64,000 nucleotides of DNA from positions 2,346,001 through 2,410,000 of the forward strand of contig NZ_CP039903.1 in the NCBI RefSeq assembly GCF_005221385.1, written 5' to 3'. This stretch comes from Agrobacterium tumefaciens (GTDB taxonomy: Bacteria > Pseudomonadota > Alphaproteobacteria > Rhizobiales > Rhizobiaceae). Each line of letters begins with the position of its first letter. The stretch's first letter is position 1. The notes beneath the pieces are model-generated. The model had not been told where the DNA came from, did not search any database, and saw only the letters and a program-made list of their open reading frames with translations. A program made the translations under genes and the position numbers. Below, piece after piece: positions 43,088 to 51,871 of this stretch.

Positions 43088-43692
43088 CCCTTACCCGCCG
43101 ACAGCTTGTCGCTATGGCCGGCCTTGCCGCCATAGCTCCCCCATCACTTGTTTTTGCCAGGACAGACCCGACAAGCCAGGAGATGGTGCTGCACGATCCG
43201 GAAGCCCCGGTCCTCGGCAATCCGAAAGGCGACGTGACGGTGGTGGAATATTTCGACTACCAGTGCCCCTATTGCAAATCGTCCTACGGCATGGTGCGCG
43301 ACGTGGTCGAACAGGATGGCAAGGTCAGACTTGTGCTGAAGGACTGGCCGGTCTTCGGCGGCGCATCGGTCATCGCGGCGCAGGCGGTGCTCGCCAGCGC
43401 CAAACTCGGCAAATATGAAAAAACGCTCGACGCCATGTTTCACACGCCGAACAAGCTGCAGCAGACCGATGTCGAAAAAGCCCTGAAGAAGGCGGGCCTG
43501 ACTTTCGACGGTGTCGGCAAGGCCGTTATCGAGCATCAGGCATGGATTTCCGGCCTGCTGGATCGAAACTGGATACAGGCCGCTGCCTTCAAATTCGTCG
43601 GCACGCCATCATTTGTGGTGGGAACGACGAGCTTTGCCGGTGTCCTCGACCGCAAGGGCCTGAAGGAAGCAATCGCCAAGGCACGGGGATAG
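43084..43692 (+). CDS. DsbA-family periplasmic thiol oxidoreductase (CPYC)
   Basis: Thioredoxin-fold protein (202 aa) exported by an N-terminal signal that looks Tat-like (TRRQLVAMAGLAAIAPP). The active site is Cys61-Pro-Tyr-Cys64 (FDYQCPYCKS), and the cis-proline loop is GTPSF near 177. It resembles the BdbD/DsbA-thioredoxin_4 group rather than classical DsbA. Its ATG overlaps the dsbD stop (ATGA), so DsbD is likely to keep this protein reduced; a copper- or oxidant-protective reductase or isomerase role, as in ScsB/ScsC pairs, is plausible but unproven. Confidence 0.88.
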   Translation: MTLTRRQLVAMAGLAAIAPPSLVFARTDPTSQEMVLHDPEAPVLGNPKGDVTVVEYFDYQCPYCKSSYGMVRDVVEQDGKVRLVLKDWPVFGGASVIAAQAVLASAKLGKYEKTLDAMFHTPNKLQQTDVEKALKKAGLTFDGVGKAVIEHQAWISGLLDRNWIQAAAFKFVGTPSFVVGTTSFAGVLDRKGLKEAIAKARG

Positions 43693-43746
43693 GACGGAGA
43701 CGGCAAAGGGCATCGGCACTGCCACGCCCGGCCAGAATGTCGAAAC

Positions 43747-43779
43747 GATGGTTTCAGTCCGACTGGGGCTGAAACCATC
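43747..43779. terminator. Bidirectional terminator
   Basis: Perfect 11-base stem GATGGTTTCAG/CTGAAACCATC with an 11-base loop between the converging stops of the two DsbA-like genes. Confidence 0.65.
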
Positions 43780-43791
43780 ATTATCGGAACG

Positions 43792-44454
43792 CTACGCCTG
43801 TTCACGCGCTCTTTTGAAAAGATCCGTAAAGGCTTCCGCGCTCTGCACCGCGCCGGGAACGAGGAACTTGCCGATGATGAAGGCAGGTGTTCCGGTCAAT
43901 TGCAGCGACATGGCCTGTTCATGATTGCGCGCAAGCAGATCATCGATCTCCGCCGCTTTCGATTTCATGTCACGCTCGAGACGGGCAAAGTCGATACTCG
44001 TCGCACGCACGGTGTCGCGCATCTCGTCGGCCTTCACTTTCGGCGTCTTGATCGCCATCAGCGCATCATGGACGATATGGTAGCCGTCCTGATATTTTGC
44101 CGCCAGCGCCAGTCGCGCTCCCTCGACGGAGTCAGGCGTTATGATCGGCCAGTCCTTGTAGACCATCCTGACATCCCCGTCTGCCGAGACCGCATTGCTC
44201 ATGGGAACAGCCGTCTTTTTGCACCAGGGGCAATTATAGTCGAGAAAGGCGACCATGGTGAGCTTGCCGGCAGGATTGCCGGAGACGGGTGCCGCCGGAT
44301 CGCGCAGGATCATCTCGAGCTTCAGACCGTTGGGCGAAGCCGCCGCCGGTGATGCGGCGGCCGAGACCACCGAAATCGAGCCGAGGAGAAAGGCACGGCG
44401 TCCGAGCCCGGCAAGGGCTGAAACATCCGCGCGGTTTCGAACGTCATGTGCCAT
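43792..44454 (-). CDS. DsbA-family periplasmic thiol oxidoreductase (CPWC)
   Basis: Second thioredoxin-fold protein (220 aa) with active site Cys75-Pro-Trp-Cys78 (DYNCPWCKK) and cis-proline loop GTPAF near 195. The start at 44454 gives a twin-arginine-like signal (GLGRRAFLLGSISVVSAAAS); upstream codons to 44547 overlap the L,D-transpeptidase gene and are rejected. It lies 34 bases behind the L,D-transpeptidase gene, whose catalytic cysteine it could keep reduced or protected. It is only distantly similar to the CPYC protein, although it shares the domain type. Confidence 0.88.
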   Translation of the reverse strand: MAHDVRNRADVSALAGLGRRAFLLGSISVVSAAASPAAASPNGLKLEMILRDPAAPVSGNPAGKLTMVAFLDYNCPWCKKTAVPMSNAVSADGDVRMVYKDWPIITPDSVEGARLALAAKYQDGYHIVHDALMAIKTPKVKADEMRDTVRATSIDFARLERDMKSKAAEIDDLLARNHEQAMSLQLTGTPAFIIGKFLVPGAVQSAEAFTDLFKRAREQA

Positions 44455-44488
44455 GGTGATGGGCCTTCTTTCTTTTCCGTGTCGATCG

Positions 44489-45217
44489 TCAGACGCCAAG
44501 TTGCTGGCGTTTCGAGGGGTCGGGAATAACCACGATGGTGCTGCCATCCCTCACATTGTTGTAGAGGTCGATGACATCCTGGTTCAGCAGCCGTATGCAG
44601 CCGGAGGAAACCGCCTTGCCGATAGAAAAGGCCTCCGGTGTTCCGTGCAGGCGATAGAGCGTGTCCCTGCCGCCCTGATGAATGTAGAGCGCCCGCGCGC
44701 CAAGCGGGTTCTTGAGGCCGGGCGGCATTCCGCCATTGGCGATACTGTAGGGCTGAAGACTGGGCTGCCGCGCCACCATCTCATCCGGCGGCGTCCATTT
44801 TGGCCATGCCCGCTTGTAGGCAACCGTCGCCCGGCCGGCCCAGGAGAAGCCATCACGGCCGACGCCAATCCCGTAACGGGTCGCCTTGCCGCCCGGCAGA
44901 ATGTGATAGAGAAACTTGTTCGGCGTATCGACGATCAGCGTACCCGGCTTTTCGTCGGACGGATAATCGACGACCTGCCGCCAGTAGCGGGGATCCACCT
45001 GCTTGATGTTTACCGCCGGGATCGGAAATGTCTCATCGGGAAGCGCCGCATACATCGCCGGCGTGACCGGCGCAGGCGTCTCGGGCAAGGGTTCGTCGTT
45101 CCTCGACAGCGTCGCCGGCTTTGGCGGCTGACCGGACGTGGCGCAACCCGCCAGCAGCCCCGCAAACCCAAGGGCAAGGAGGTTTCTGCGGGTGGTAAAT
45201 ATCGGGATGTCGTGCAT
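44489..45217 (-). CDS. L,D-transpeptidase lipoprotein (YkuD domain)
   Basis: Peptidoglycan-modifying enzyme (242 aa) that makes 3-3 crosslinks or attaches proteins to the wall. A lipobox LLAGC with Cys25 follows a Tat-like start (TTRRNLLALGFAG), and a proline-rich linker leads into the YkuD domain (about 85-225). The catalytic motif is complete: His191-Gly and Ser-Ser-Gly-Cys207-Ile-Arg. Rhizobiales rely heavily on L,D-crosslinks, and several paralogues per genome are usual. The first gene of an operon with a DsbA-like gene, it has a PmrA-like box about 45 bases upstream. Confidence 0.92.
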   Translation of the reverse strand: MHDIPIFTTRRNLLALGFAGLLAGCATSGQPPKPATLSRNDEPLPETPAPVTPAMYAALPDETFPIPAVNIKQVDPRYWRQVVDYPSDEKPGTLIVDTPNKFLYHILPGGKATRYGIGVGRDGFSWAGRATVAYKRAWPKWTPPDEMVARQPSLQPYSIANGGMPPGLKNPLGARALYIHQGGRDTLYRLHGTPEAFSIGKAVSSGCIRLLNQDVIDLYNNVRDGSTIVVIPDPSKRQQLGV

Positions 45218-45261
45218 TCTGGGCTGTGTCTCCTATTCGGCGACACATAGCCGGCCCGCAC

Positions 45262-45278
45262 CTTAAGCCAGTCTTAAG
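45262..45278. promoter_or_regulatory. PmrA/QseB-like box before the L,D-transpeptidase operon
   Basis: Read on the minus strand this is CTTAAG-ACTGG-CTTAAG, differing from the dsbD box only in the first spacer base. It lies 45 bases before the L,D-transpeptidase ATG. The rest of the 301-base gap up to 45518 holds only a terminator. Confidence 0.75.
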
Positions 45279-45337
45279 GGCATCACCGGCATGGCAATTC
45301 GTCCAGATCAGCCGCACCGCGGATCGCCGGCCGGATA

Positions 45338-45365
45338 AAATGACCACCCCTTGGGGCGGCCATTT
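45338..45365 (-). terminator. Hairpin terminator after the endonuclease-family gene
   Basis: On the minus strand AAATGGCCGCCCC pairs with GGGGTGGTCATTT through two G-U wobbles; on the plus strand those pairs would be A-C mismatches, so it works for minus-strand transcripts. It lies about 150 bases behind the stop at 45519. Confidence 0.6.
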
Positions 45366-45518
45366 CTTCCATGTGTTCGATGCAGTTCACCAGCGGGTCA
45401 GGCCAAGCAGCTTTGCGCCGCCGAACTGGCGACAGCAGGCCTTTTTGCTGATTCCAAGGTTGGTGCCGCAATCAGCGGATTGGGTATTCCAGATCACTCG
45501 GTGCCGTCCCGGCAACAT

Positions 45519-46631
45519 TCAAATGTCGAGATCGACCCAGAGCGCAGCATGATCGGACGCGGCGTCCTCCTGGCGCTTCACCTCATCATAGCTTTCCCAC
45601 TTCTTCGGCCGAACACCCGGCCACATGCCCTTGCGGAACACGCCACCGTCCTTGACCTTTGCAAAAAGGGCGGGAGACAGCAGGATATAATCGATCTTGT
45701 TGGAGGCCGTGCACCCGCCATAGGTGCCGGGGTAACCGCCATCATCAAAAGCGTCATGCTTGAAGATGTCTTTTAACGAAGTGCCGCCAAGAAGTGGCTC
45801 CAGCGGGTCACTTTCGGGGGTATCGTTGAAGTCACCGATAACAGCGACATATTCAACGCCCCGTTCGATCAGTTTCTCGTAGATTTCGGCAATACGTTTT
45901 GCCTGGGCCTTCCGCTTGGCATCCGACTTGGCTTTCCCGCCATAACCCTTGCTCTTGAGGTGATTGACCATGACGATAAGCCGTGCGCCGGCGGGCGTGG
46001 TAATTTCATATTCCGGGCAATCGCGCGAAAAAATCGCCTCACCGTTCGGTGTGCAATCATCGACATGGCTGTGCATGGCACCGATGGGATAACCCTTGCG
46101 GGTCATCATGCCGACATCGATCCCCCGCTCGTCATTGCCGTCAATCACCATCACGTGCCGAAACGGTGTGCCGCCGATCGCCGGCAGTATCTCCCGGTTG
46201 AAGGCGGAAAGCACCGGGCGGCTCTCGACTTCAACGATACCGAGCACGTCGGCCTCAAGATCGACCATCGCCCGCGCGGTATTGCGCATGGCGTGCTCAT
46301 TGACCGGCTCGTCACGCAGTTCCAGCGACCCGACCCAGTCAGCCCGGCCATCGGCAACGACCACCACACCGCCCGTCGTCGGCCGCTTGAGCAGACCGCC
46401 ACGGTTTCGGCGAAGGATGACGAAAGGGCCCGTATCGGACTGCTCCATACCCAGCTCGATGACGAGCCGGCCGATCGCGACCTTGTCTGCATCACTATAT
46501 TCGACCTGACCAAGCAATTGGTTCAGTGCCGCGAAACGCTCCAGAACGGGCTTTCCCTCTTCCCAGCTGCCAAGGTTCATCGCTTTGGCACGATCAAAGA
46601 GATTCTCAACGTTGTAGACAGCAAGACGCAT
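45519..46631 (-). CDS. Endonuclease/exonuclease/phosphatase-family protein
   Basis: DNase I-like fold protein (370 aa), metal-dependent phosphodiesterase or nuclease. The start at 46631 follows GGGGAGGA and gives MRLAVYNVENLFD, the usual beginning of this family. Other motifs are VLGIVEVESRPVL (catalytic Glu), VMVIDGNDERGIDVGMMTR, NHLKSKGYGGK and VIGDFNDTPESDP (Asp-x-Asn), ending near SDHAALWVDL (catalytic Asp-His). No signal peptide is seen. The substrate could be nucleic acid or a phosphoester; neighbours do not help. Confidence 0.88.
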   Translation of the reverse strand: MRLAVYNVENLFDRAKAMNLGSWEEGKPVLERFAALNQLLGQVEYSDADKVAIGRLVIELGMEQSDTGPFVILRRNRGGLLKRPTTGGVVVVADGRADWVGSLELRDEPVNEHAMRNTARAMVDLEADVLGIVEVESRPVLSAFNREILPAIGGTPFRHVMVIDGNDERGIDVGMMTRKGYPIGAMHSHVDDCTPNGEAIFSRDCPEYEITTPAGARLIVMVNHLKSKGYGGKAKSDAKRKAQAKRIAEIYEKLIERGVEYVAVIGDFNDTPESDPLEPLLGGTSLKDIFKHDAFDDGGYPGTYGGCTASNKIDYILLSPALFAKVKDGGVFRKGMWPGVRPKKWESYDEVKRQEDAASDHAALWVDLDI

Positions 46632-46833
46632 CTGATCCTCCCCAGGTTGCAAGGATGATGCCAGTTTTACATTTCAAAGACACGACAGTTCGGTCTGCCA
46701 GAGGAAATTCACGACAGGCACGCCGATGGACAAGATCGTCCTGACATCGGCGGACGGCAAGATGGAAATCAGGTTTCAGATCGATCCCGCTGAAATCTTT
46801 ACGATTCCCGCACCACGAAAACCCCGCGGAAGC

Positions 46834-48228
46834 TTAGGCGTTTCGCCAAGTCCGCGCATTGTCCACCGCACGTGCGAAACGATCATGATCTGCGGCATCA
46901 ACCGACCCATCGGGCATGAATATCTCGGTATCGTTTCGAATGGCGGCGACATCGATACCGCACAGCTCCGCCAGACCGAGCGCCGTCAACTCCCGCATGG
47001 CCGGCACGCAGATGGTCCGGCCGCTGGCGGCGGCCAGAAAACGAGCGAAATAGCGACTATTCGACAGGCCGCCGTCGATGGAGATCGTGTTACCGATGGC
47101 AGTTGCAGCCGGCATCGCATCGATCAATCGAACCGTCAGCATGGCAATACCTTCCAGCAGCGCGCGCACCATGTCGCGCCGCTCAGTGGCATGTTCCATA
47201 CCGATGAACAGCGGCACGGCCTGTCTGTCCCAATAGGGTGCAGCAAGGCCCGAAAATGCGGGCACGCATACAAGGCCGCGCCGAATGGCCGATGATCCCT
47301 CGAAACCGTCGAGTTCGTCATTATCGGTATATAAGCCGATCTTTCGCGCCCATTCCAGCGCCGCACCCGCATCGTAGACCCCTCCCTCGATGGCGAAAAC
47401 GGCCGGTGCGCCTTGCCTGTGCCAGCCAATGGCCGGCAAAAGCTCCCCCGTCAGCGGGCGCTCGTTACCAGCGACAGCCAACAGGAAAGCTCCCGTGCCA
47501 AAGGTTATCTTGCAATCACCGGGTTTGCGGCAACCATGCCCATAAAGCGCCGCCTGTTGATCAACGATGGAAACGCGGACGGGCGTTGCCTCGATTGCAC
47601 CGAAACCGCCATCGACAGGGCCGATGGCGGGCAGGCAATCCAGCGGCACACCGTGAAGCATGCAGAGTTCCGGGCTCCAGCCTCCCTTTGCCAGATCAAG
47701 CAGCCCGGTGCGCGACGCCGTTGCAAGATCGGTGCGGAAACAGCCGGCCAGCCGATCCAGAAAAAACGCATCGGTGGTGCCCAGCCGCAACCGCCCGGCC
47801 GCCCTTGCCTGCGCCACCGCTGGATTATGCTCGACCAGCCAGGACAGCTTGCTTGCCGAAAAATAGGGATCGGGCGGCAACCCGCAAATCTCTTTCGAAC
47901 GATCCGCCGCCGATGGCGGCAGAGCGGCAAGAGCATCGGCGGTGCGGGCATCCTGCCAGACGATAACCGGCGACAGCGCCTCACCGCTCTCGGCGTCCCA
48001 CGCCAGGCAACTCTCGCCCTGATTGGCGATGGCTATGGCATCCACCGGCCCGGCGGCGGCAAGCACCGCGCGGATATTGCGCAACAGTTCTTCGGGGTCA
48101 TGCTCCACATGACCGGGCGCCGGATAGAACTGCGCATGGCGCAGGCTGGAGACGACCTGCGCCATGCCATCGCCGACCACAAGGCATCGGGTCGATGTCG
48201 TTCCCTGATCGATCGCTGCAATGCGCAT
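46834..48228 (-). CDS. FGGY-family kinase, GlpK-like with altered substrate pocket
   Basis: Sugar/polyol kinase (464 aa) close to glycerol kinase: DQGTTSTRC phosphate loop, DPYFSASKL, DQQAALYGHG and SGLAAPYWD are all GlpK-like. However the glycerol-contacting Arg-Glu pair (NQRE in GlpK) is Gly71-Glu72 (NQGE), so glycerol may not be the true substrate; Trp, Tyr and Asp of the pocket are kept. The start at 48228 overlaps the preceding stop (TGATG). It is the last gene of a unit with two flavin oxidoreductases and a polyamine-type transporter. Confidence 0.88.
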   Translation of the reverse strand: MRIAAIDQGTTSTRCLVVGDGMAQVVSSLRHAQFYPAPGHVEHDPEELLRNIRAVLAAAGPVDAIAIANQGESCLAWDAESGEALSPVIVWQDARTADALAALPPSAADRSKEICGLPPDPYFSASKLSWLVEHNPAVAQARAAGRLRLGTTDAFFLDRLAGCFRTDLATASRTGLLDLAKGGWSPELCMLHGVPLDCLPAIGPVDGGFGAIEATPVRVSIVDQQAALYGHGCRKPGDCKITFGTGAFLLAVAGNERPLTGELLPAIGWHRQGAPAVFAIEGGVYDAGAALEWARKIGLYTDNDELDGFEGSSAIRRGLVCVPAFSGLAAPYWDRQAVPLFIGMEHATERRDMVRALLEGIAMLTVRLIDAMPAATAIGNTISIDGGLSNSRYFARFLAAASGRTICVPAMRELTALGLAELCGIDVAAIRNDTEIFMPDGSVDAADHDRFARAVDNARTWRNA

Positions 48229-49490
48229 CAATTTGTCTCTCCAACGTGAAAGGCAATCTGGCTTGCTTCAAACGCAGCGCGGGGAATGGGCACGAGCACA
48301 CGGCGCTCCGGCAGCCACAGGCCGATCTTGCTCCACACTTCCGTTCCATCGAGATAAAGCGAAAGCCGGCCTTGAACACGTTTGGTAAAGCGCAGCTGAA
48401 AGTCGCGAAAAGCTGGTCGGTCAAGCCCTCGCGGACGCACCATGGTCGGTACCACGAGTTTCAGCGGGTCGGCGAAAGTGACGGGTACCACCCGGTCGTT
48501 GCAGGGTTCGCGGGCGAGATCGTCGGCAACGGCGGCACCCACGCGGCGGCCTTCGCGAAACGACCAGCCACCCGTTTCCACGGCCCGCAACAGGTTTCCG
48601 CTGGCGAAAAAGATGGGGTTGGCCATCCGGCCGTCCTGATCGATCATCGGCCCGGCGCTGCCTGCCGCCACATCGACCGCGGATGCATTCAAAAGCGCCG
48701 CCTCCGGCGTGAACCGCCCGGTCAGAAGAACACCATCGCACTTGACAGTCAGGAGACGGCCATCCGCCAGTCGGATGTCAGCCTCCTCGACACGGCCGCG
48801 CCCGCGAATGTCCATAAGCACGGCACCACAATGAAACGGCACCCCGACCAGCCGCGGAAACCATTGGAAAGGCGACCGCGCCAGCGGTTCCGGCTCTGGT
48901 TCGATCATCGCCACCGGCCGCGCGCGATGCGTCAGACAGGTCAGAAGCGCAGAGAACGAAACCAGTTCAGAACCAATGATAAGCGGCCGACGAAAAGGCA
49001 TGATGCCATGAAAGGCAACATAGGATTGCAGCGCGCCGGTGGTGATCACACCCACCGGCCGGTCGCCCGGCAGAAGCAGCGCCGAGCGTGGTTTTTCCCG
49101 TGCGCCGGTGGCCAGCACGATGCGCCGGGCCTTCAAGCTCTCGACACCGCGTGCCGAGGTGACCAGCAATGCGCCATCCTGTCCGAGTTCGACCACGGAA
49201 TGACCGATGCGGATATCGACACCGGCATCCTGCGCTTCCCTCTCAAGGCGTTGCGCATAGGCCGGGCCGAAATAGACGCGCCCGAATTCGCGCATGCCGA
49301 AAGGCGAGTGCGAGCAATGCCGGGGCGCCCCGCCAAGGGTCTGCTCGCGCTCGAGGATCATCACACGCGCGATGCCACGGGCTTTCAGCTCCAGAGCTGC
49401 CGCCACGCCTGCAGGGCCGCCGCCAACCACGATGACATCGGCATATGAAGCGTCTTCGCGCTCTTGCTGAAAAAGCTGCGCTGTACTCAT
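48228..49490 (-). CDS. NAD(P)/FAD-dependent oxidoreductase, GlpA partner
   Basis: Flavoprotein (420 aa) with an N-terminal FAD-binding VIVVGGGPAGVAAALELKAR (about 18-37), a second nucleotide-binding stretch near RRPLIIGSELVSFSALLTCL, and VDVAAGSAGPMIDQDG near the C-terminal half. It resembles the NAD/FAD partner subunits encoded beside GlpA-like dehydrogenases and opine-oxidase/HcnB-type subunits. The start at 49490 overlaps the GlpA-like stop (ATGA), and its stop overlaps the kinase start, so the three are tightly coupled. Probably it transfers electrons from the GlpA-like subunit. Confidence 0.85.
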   Translation of the reverse strand: MSTAQLFQQEREDASYADVIVVGGGPAGVAAALELKARGIARVMILEREQTLGGAPRHCSHSPFGMREFGRVYFGPAYAQRLEREAQDAGVDIRIGHSVVELGQDGALLVTSARGVESLKARRIVLATGAREKPRSALLLPGDRPVGVITTGALQSYVAFHGIMPFRRPLIIGSELVSFSALLTCLTHRARPVAMIEPEPEPLARSPFQWFPRLVGVPFHCGAVLMDIRGRGRVEEADIRLADGRLLTVKCDGVLLTGRFTPEAALLNASAVDVAAGSAGPMIDQDGRMANPIFFASGNLLRAVETGGWSFREGRRVGAAVADDLAREPCNDRVVPVTFADPLKLVVPTMVRPRGLDRPAFRDFQLRFTKRVQGRLSLYLDGTEVWSKIGLWLPERRVLVPIPRAAFEASQIAFHVGETN

Positions 49491-50884
49491 CGCTCGTCTC
49501 CCGCGCCGACCGCGAGCGGTACGGCCAGACGGTCGCCCGTCATCGCGGCAAGCCGGGCGTTGCAATAAAACCCCTGGCAGCGCCCCATGCCGGCGCGGGT
49601 GCGCCGCCGCAGCCCGCCGAAATCGCCCGGAGGCACCGGACTGGAAAATGTCGCATCGATCTCACGCCGGGTGACGAGTTCGCAATGGCAGATAATTTCG
49701 CCATGATCAGCACGCTGCCAGTCCCGCTCGCAGGTTTCGGTCAGGTTGGGCATCGTCACGTCAGGCACCGAGAGAGGCAGGTCAAAGCGGGTGCCGAAAC
49801 CTGCGTGGAGCGTCAACGCATGCTGCGCCAGCCCGAGCGCAGCGCTGAGGCCCGTGGAACGCACACCGCCGAGCGTGATCGCCAGGCGGTCCGGCCGCAC
49901 GGAAATCCGGTAATGTTTCTTTTCAGACGCCGGGCGCAGGCCGGCATAGACGGCGGTCACGGAAATGGAGGCCAGCGCCGGAACGATCTCCGCGCCGCGC
50001 TTCAGCAGCGTTTCCAGCGTCGCCGTCTCCACGGTCGCACGCTCGCGATCATCCTGCTCTTCCGCCGTCGGGCCGACAAGAACATTGCCGAAGGCGGTGG
50101 GACAGACCACGATGCCCTTGGTTATCTCGGTGGGAACGGGCAGGACGATGCGCGGCACATGCCGGCGGGCGGCCTTATCGAGAACGACGAATTGTCCCTT
50201 GCGCGGCATGATGGTGAATTCGGGGGCAAGACCCAGCCGCGCATCGACGATATCGCCAAACAAGCCTGCGGCATTGACAATGCTTGCGGCAAGAATCGGA
50301 CCCGCCGTTGTCTCGATCCGCCACGCGCCATCGAACGAACCGGAGAGGACTTCGGCATTGCGCACCAGTTGCGCCCCCAAACCCACCGCCTGCGTGAGAT
50401 AGCCAAGCGGCGCGGACCACGGATCGATGATGTGTTCACCCGAAACTTCGAGCGCGGCGGTGAGATGGCCGGACAGGCCGGGCATGGTTTCGCGGGCCTG
50501 CCGGGCCGTGAGCAGGCCGAGTTCGGCAATACCGTTGCGCCGCCCCTGCTCGGCAATCGCCTCCAGTCTCTCCGCCTCATCCGGATTCCAGGCACAGACA
50601 AGTGCACCGGTCTTGACAAGGCTGAGGCCCATCCGCCCGTGGATGGAGAGATATTCCGCCCGACCCGCCTTTACCAGCTCCAGCTCCAGACTGCCTTCCG
50701 GCGCATCGAAGCCGGTATGGAGAATGGCGCTGTTGGCCTTCGAAGCCCCGGAGAGAATATCAGCGCCCTTCTCGATGACGACCACCTTCGCACCAGCCAG
50801 AGCGAAACGACGGGCGACCGCACAGCCGACAACTCCGGCACCGATGACGGCAACGTCGAATTCCGTGGAGAGGCTCTGGACCAT
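49487..50884 (-). CDS. Glycerol-3-phosphate-dehydrogenase-like flavoprotein with BFD domain
   Basis: FAD-dependent dehydrogenase (465 aa) of the GlpA/DAO superfamily. FAD motif VAVIGAGVVGCAVARRFALA is at about 11-30, and LSGASKANSAILHTGFDA is the GlpA/GlpD fingerprint. The C-terminal BFD-like [2Fe-2S] domain has Cys-His-Cys (IICHCELVTRREID) and GRCQGFYC. This is the GlpA layout of anaerobic glycerol-3-phosphate dehydrogenase, but no membrane anchor GlpC is near. With the coupled oxidoreductase and a kinase of altered pocket, it may oxidise another polyol phosphate. Confidence 0.87.
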   Translation of the reverse strand: MVQSLSTEFDVAVIGAGVVGCAVARRFALAGAKVVVIEKGADILSGASKANSAILHTGFDAPEGSLELELVKAGRAEYLSIHGRMGLSLVKTGALVCAWNPDEAERLEAIAEQGRRNGIAELGLLTARQARETMPGLSGHLTAALEVSGEHIIDPWSAPLGYLTQAVGLGAQLVRNAEVLSGSFDGAWRIETTAGPILAASIVNAAGLFGDIVDARLGLAPEFTIMPRKGQFVVLDKAARRHVPRIVLPVPTEITKGIVVCPTAFGNVLVGPTAEEQDDRERATVETATLETLLKRGAEIVPALASISVTAVYAGLRPASEKKHYRISVRPDRLAITLGGVRSTGLSAALGLAQHALTLHAGFGTRFDLPLSVPDVTMPNLTETCERDWQRADHGEIICHCELVTRREIDATFSSPVPPGDFGGLRRRTRAGMGRCQGFYCNARLAAMTGDRLAVPLAVGAGDER

Positions 50885-51064
50885 CGGCTTCCCTTACCTT
50901 CGTGGTTCAAAAACGAAATCAACAGACGTGACGCGTCGCGCCGATGCAGCAGGCGTTCATCAACGGGAATGAAATTAATGCTGGTTCGAGTCAGACAGAG
51001 CTGACGCCGACCCTTCGAATTTAATCGGCCTTACGAGGAATATTTCTCGATATTTCTGCCGCCC

Positions 51065-51859
51065 TTATTTTACGAAAGTCTTCGTCAGGCCCGCCGTTCG
51101 GTCGACGATCAGGACGACGGTAAGCGTCAGCACGATCAGAAGAACGGAAATGGCCGCAACGAGCGGATCGGCCTGGGTCTCGACATGCTGGTACATGGCG
51201 ACCGGGAGCGTTGTGATACGCGGACCGGTGAGAAACAGCGAAATCACGGCCTCATCGAACGAGACGAGAAAGGAAAGCGCCGCCGTTGCGACAACGCCCG
51301 GCGCGATCATCGGCATGGTGATGCGGCTAAAGACGGTGAACGGCGATGCCCCGAGCGTCGAGGCGGCCTCTTCGAAGATCAGCGGCAGGCCGGCGAGCGA
51401 CGTGGTGAGCACACGCAGGGCATAGGGCAGCACGATGATGAGATGCGCGATCACCAGGCCGGTGAACGTGCCGAGCAGACCTGCACCGGCGAAAACGATC
51501 AGGATCGCAAGACCGAGAACGATGGTCGGCAGAAGCAGGGGCGCAGTGAAGAAGGCAAGCAATGCGTCAGCACCGATCACCCGCATGCGGACGATGGCGT
51601 AGGAGGCGGGCAGCGCAATCAGCATCGACAGCACCGTGACGATGACGGCGAGGAGCGTACTGGTGCCCAGCGCGCCAATCATCTTGGAATTGTGCATGAG
51701 GTCAATATACCAGCGCAGGCTCCAGCCGGAAGGCGGAAAGGTCATGTAGCTGTCGGCTGAAAAAGAGATCGGCACGACGAGCACCACGGGCGCAAGCAGA
51801 AAGAGGAACATGACAAAGGCGACAATTTTCAGCGCCAGCGGAACGGGACGTTCTTCCAT
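51065..51859 (-). CDS. ABC transporter permease (PotC type)
   Basis: Inner-membrane permease (264 aa) of a spermidine/putrescine-type importer. The six hydrophobic segments, the EAA-like loop FEEAASTLGASPFTVFSRIT near 160 and the PMIAPGVVATAALSFLVSFDE stretch are PotC-like. It lies 12 bases behind its PotB-type partner. A 180-base spacer without a gene separates it from the GlpA-like gene downstream on the same strand. Confidence 0.91.
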   Translation of the reverse strand: MEERPVPLALKIVAFVMFLFLLAPVVLVVPISFSADSYMTFPPSGWSLRWYIDLMHNSKMIGALGTSTLLAVIVTVLSMLIALPASYAIVRMRVIGADALLAFFTAPLLLPTIVLGLAILIVFAGAGLLGTFTGLVIAHLIIVLPYALRVLTTSLAGLPLIFEEAASTLGASPFTVFSRITMPMIAPGVVATAALSFLVSFDEAVISLFLTGPRITTLPVAMYQHVETQADPLVAAISVLLIVLTLTVVLIVDRTAGLTKTFVK

Positions 51860-51871
51860 CGTCGATCTCCT

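Noticed and set aside
46726..47295. Plus-strand open frame of 189 codons starting MDKIVLTSADGKMEIRF
   Set aside because: Most of it lies antisense to the GlpK-like kinase gene, there is no ribosome site, and the composition after codon 36 is shadow-like. The first 36 codons, outside the kinase, look protein-like but show no family.
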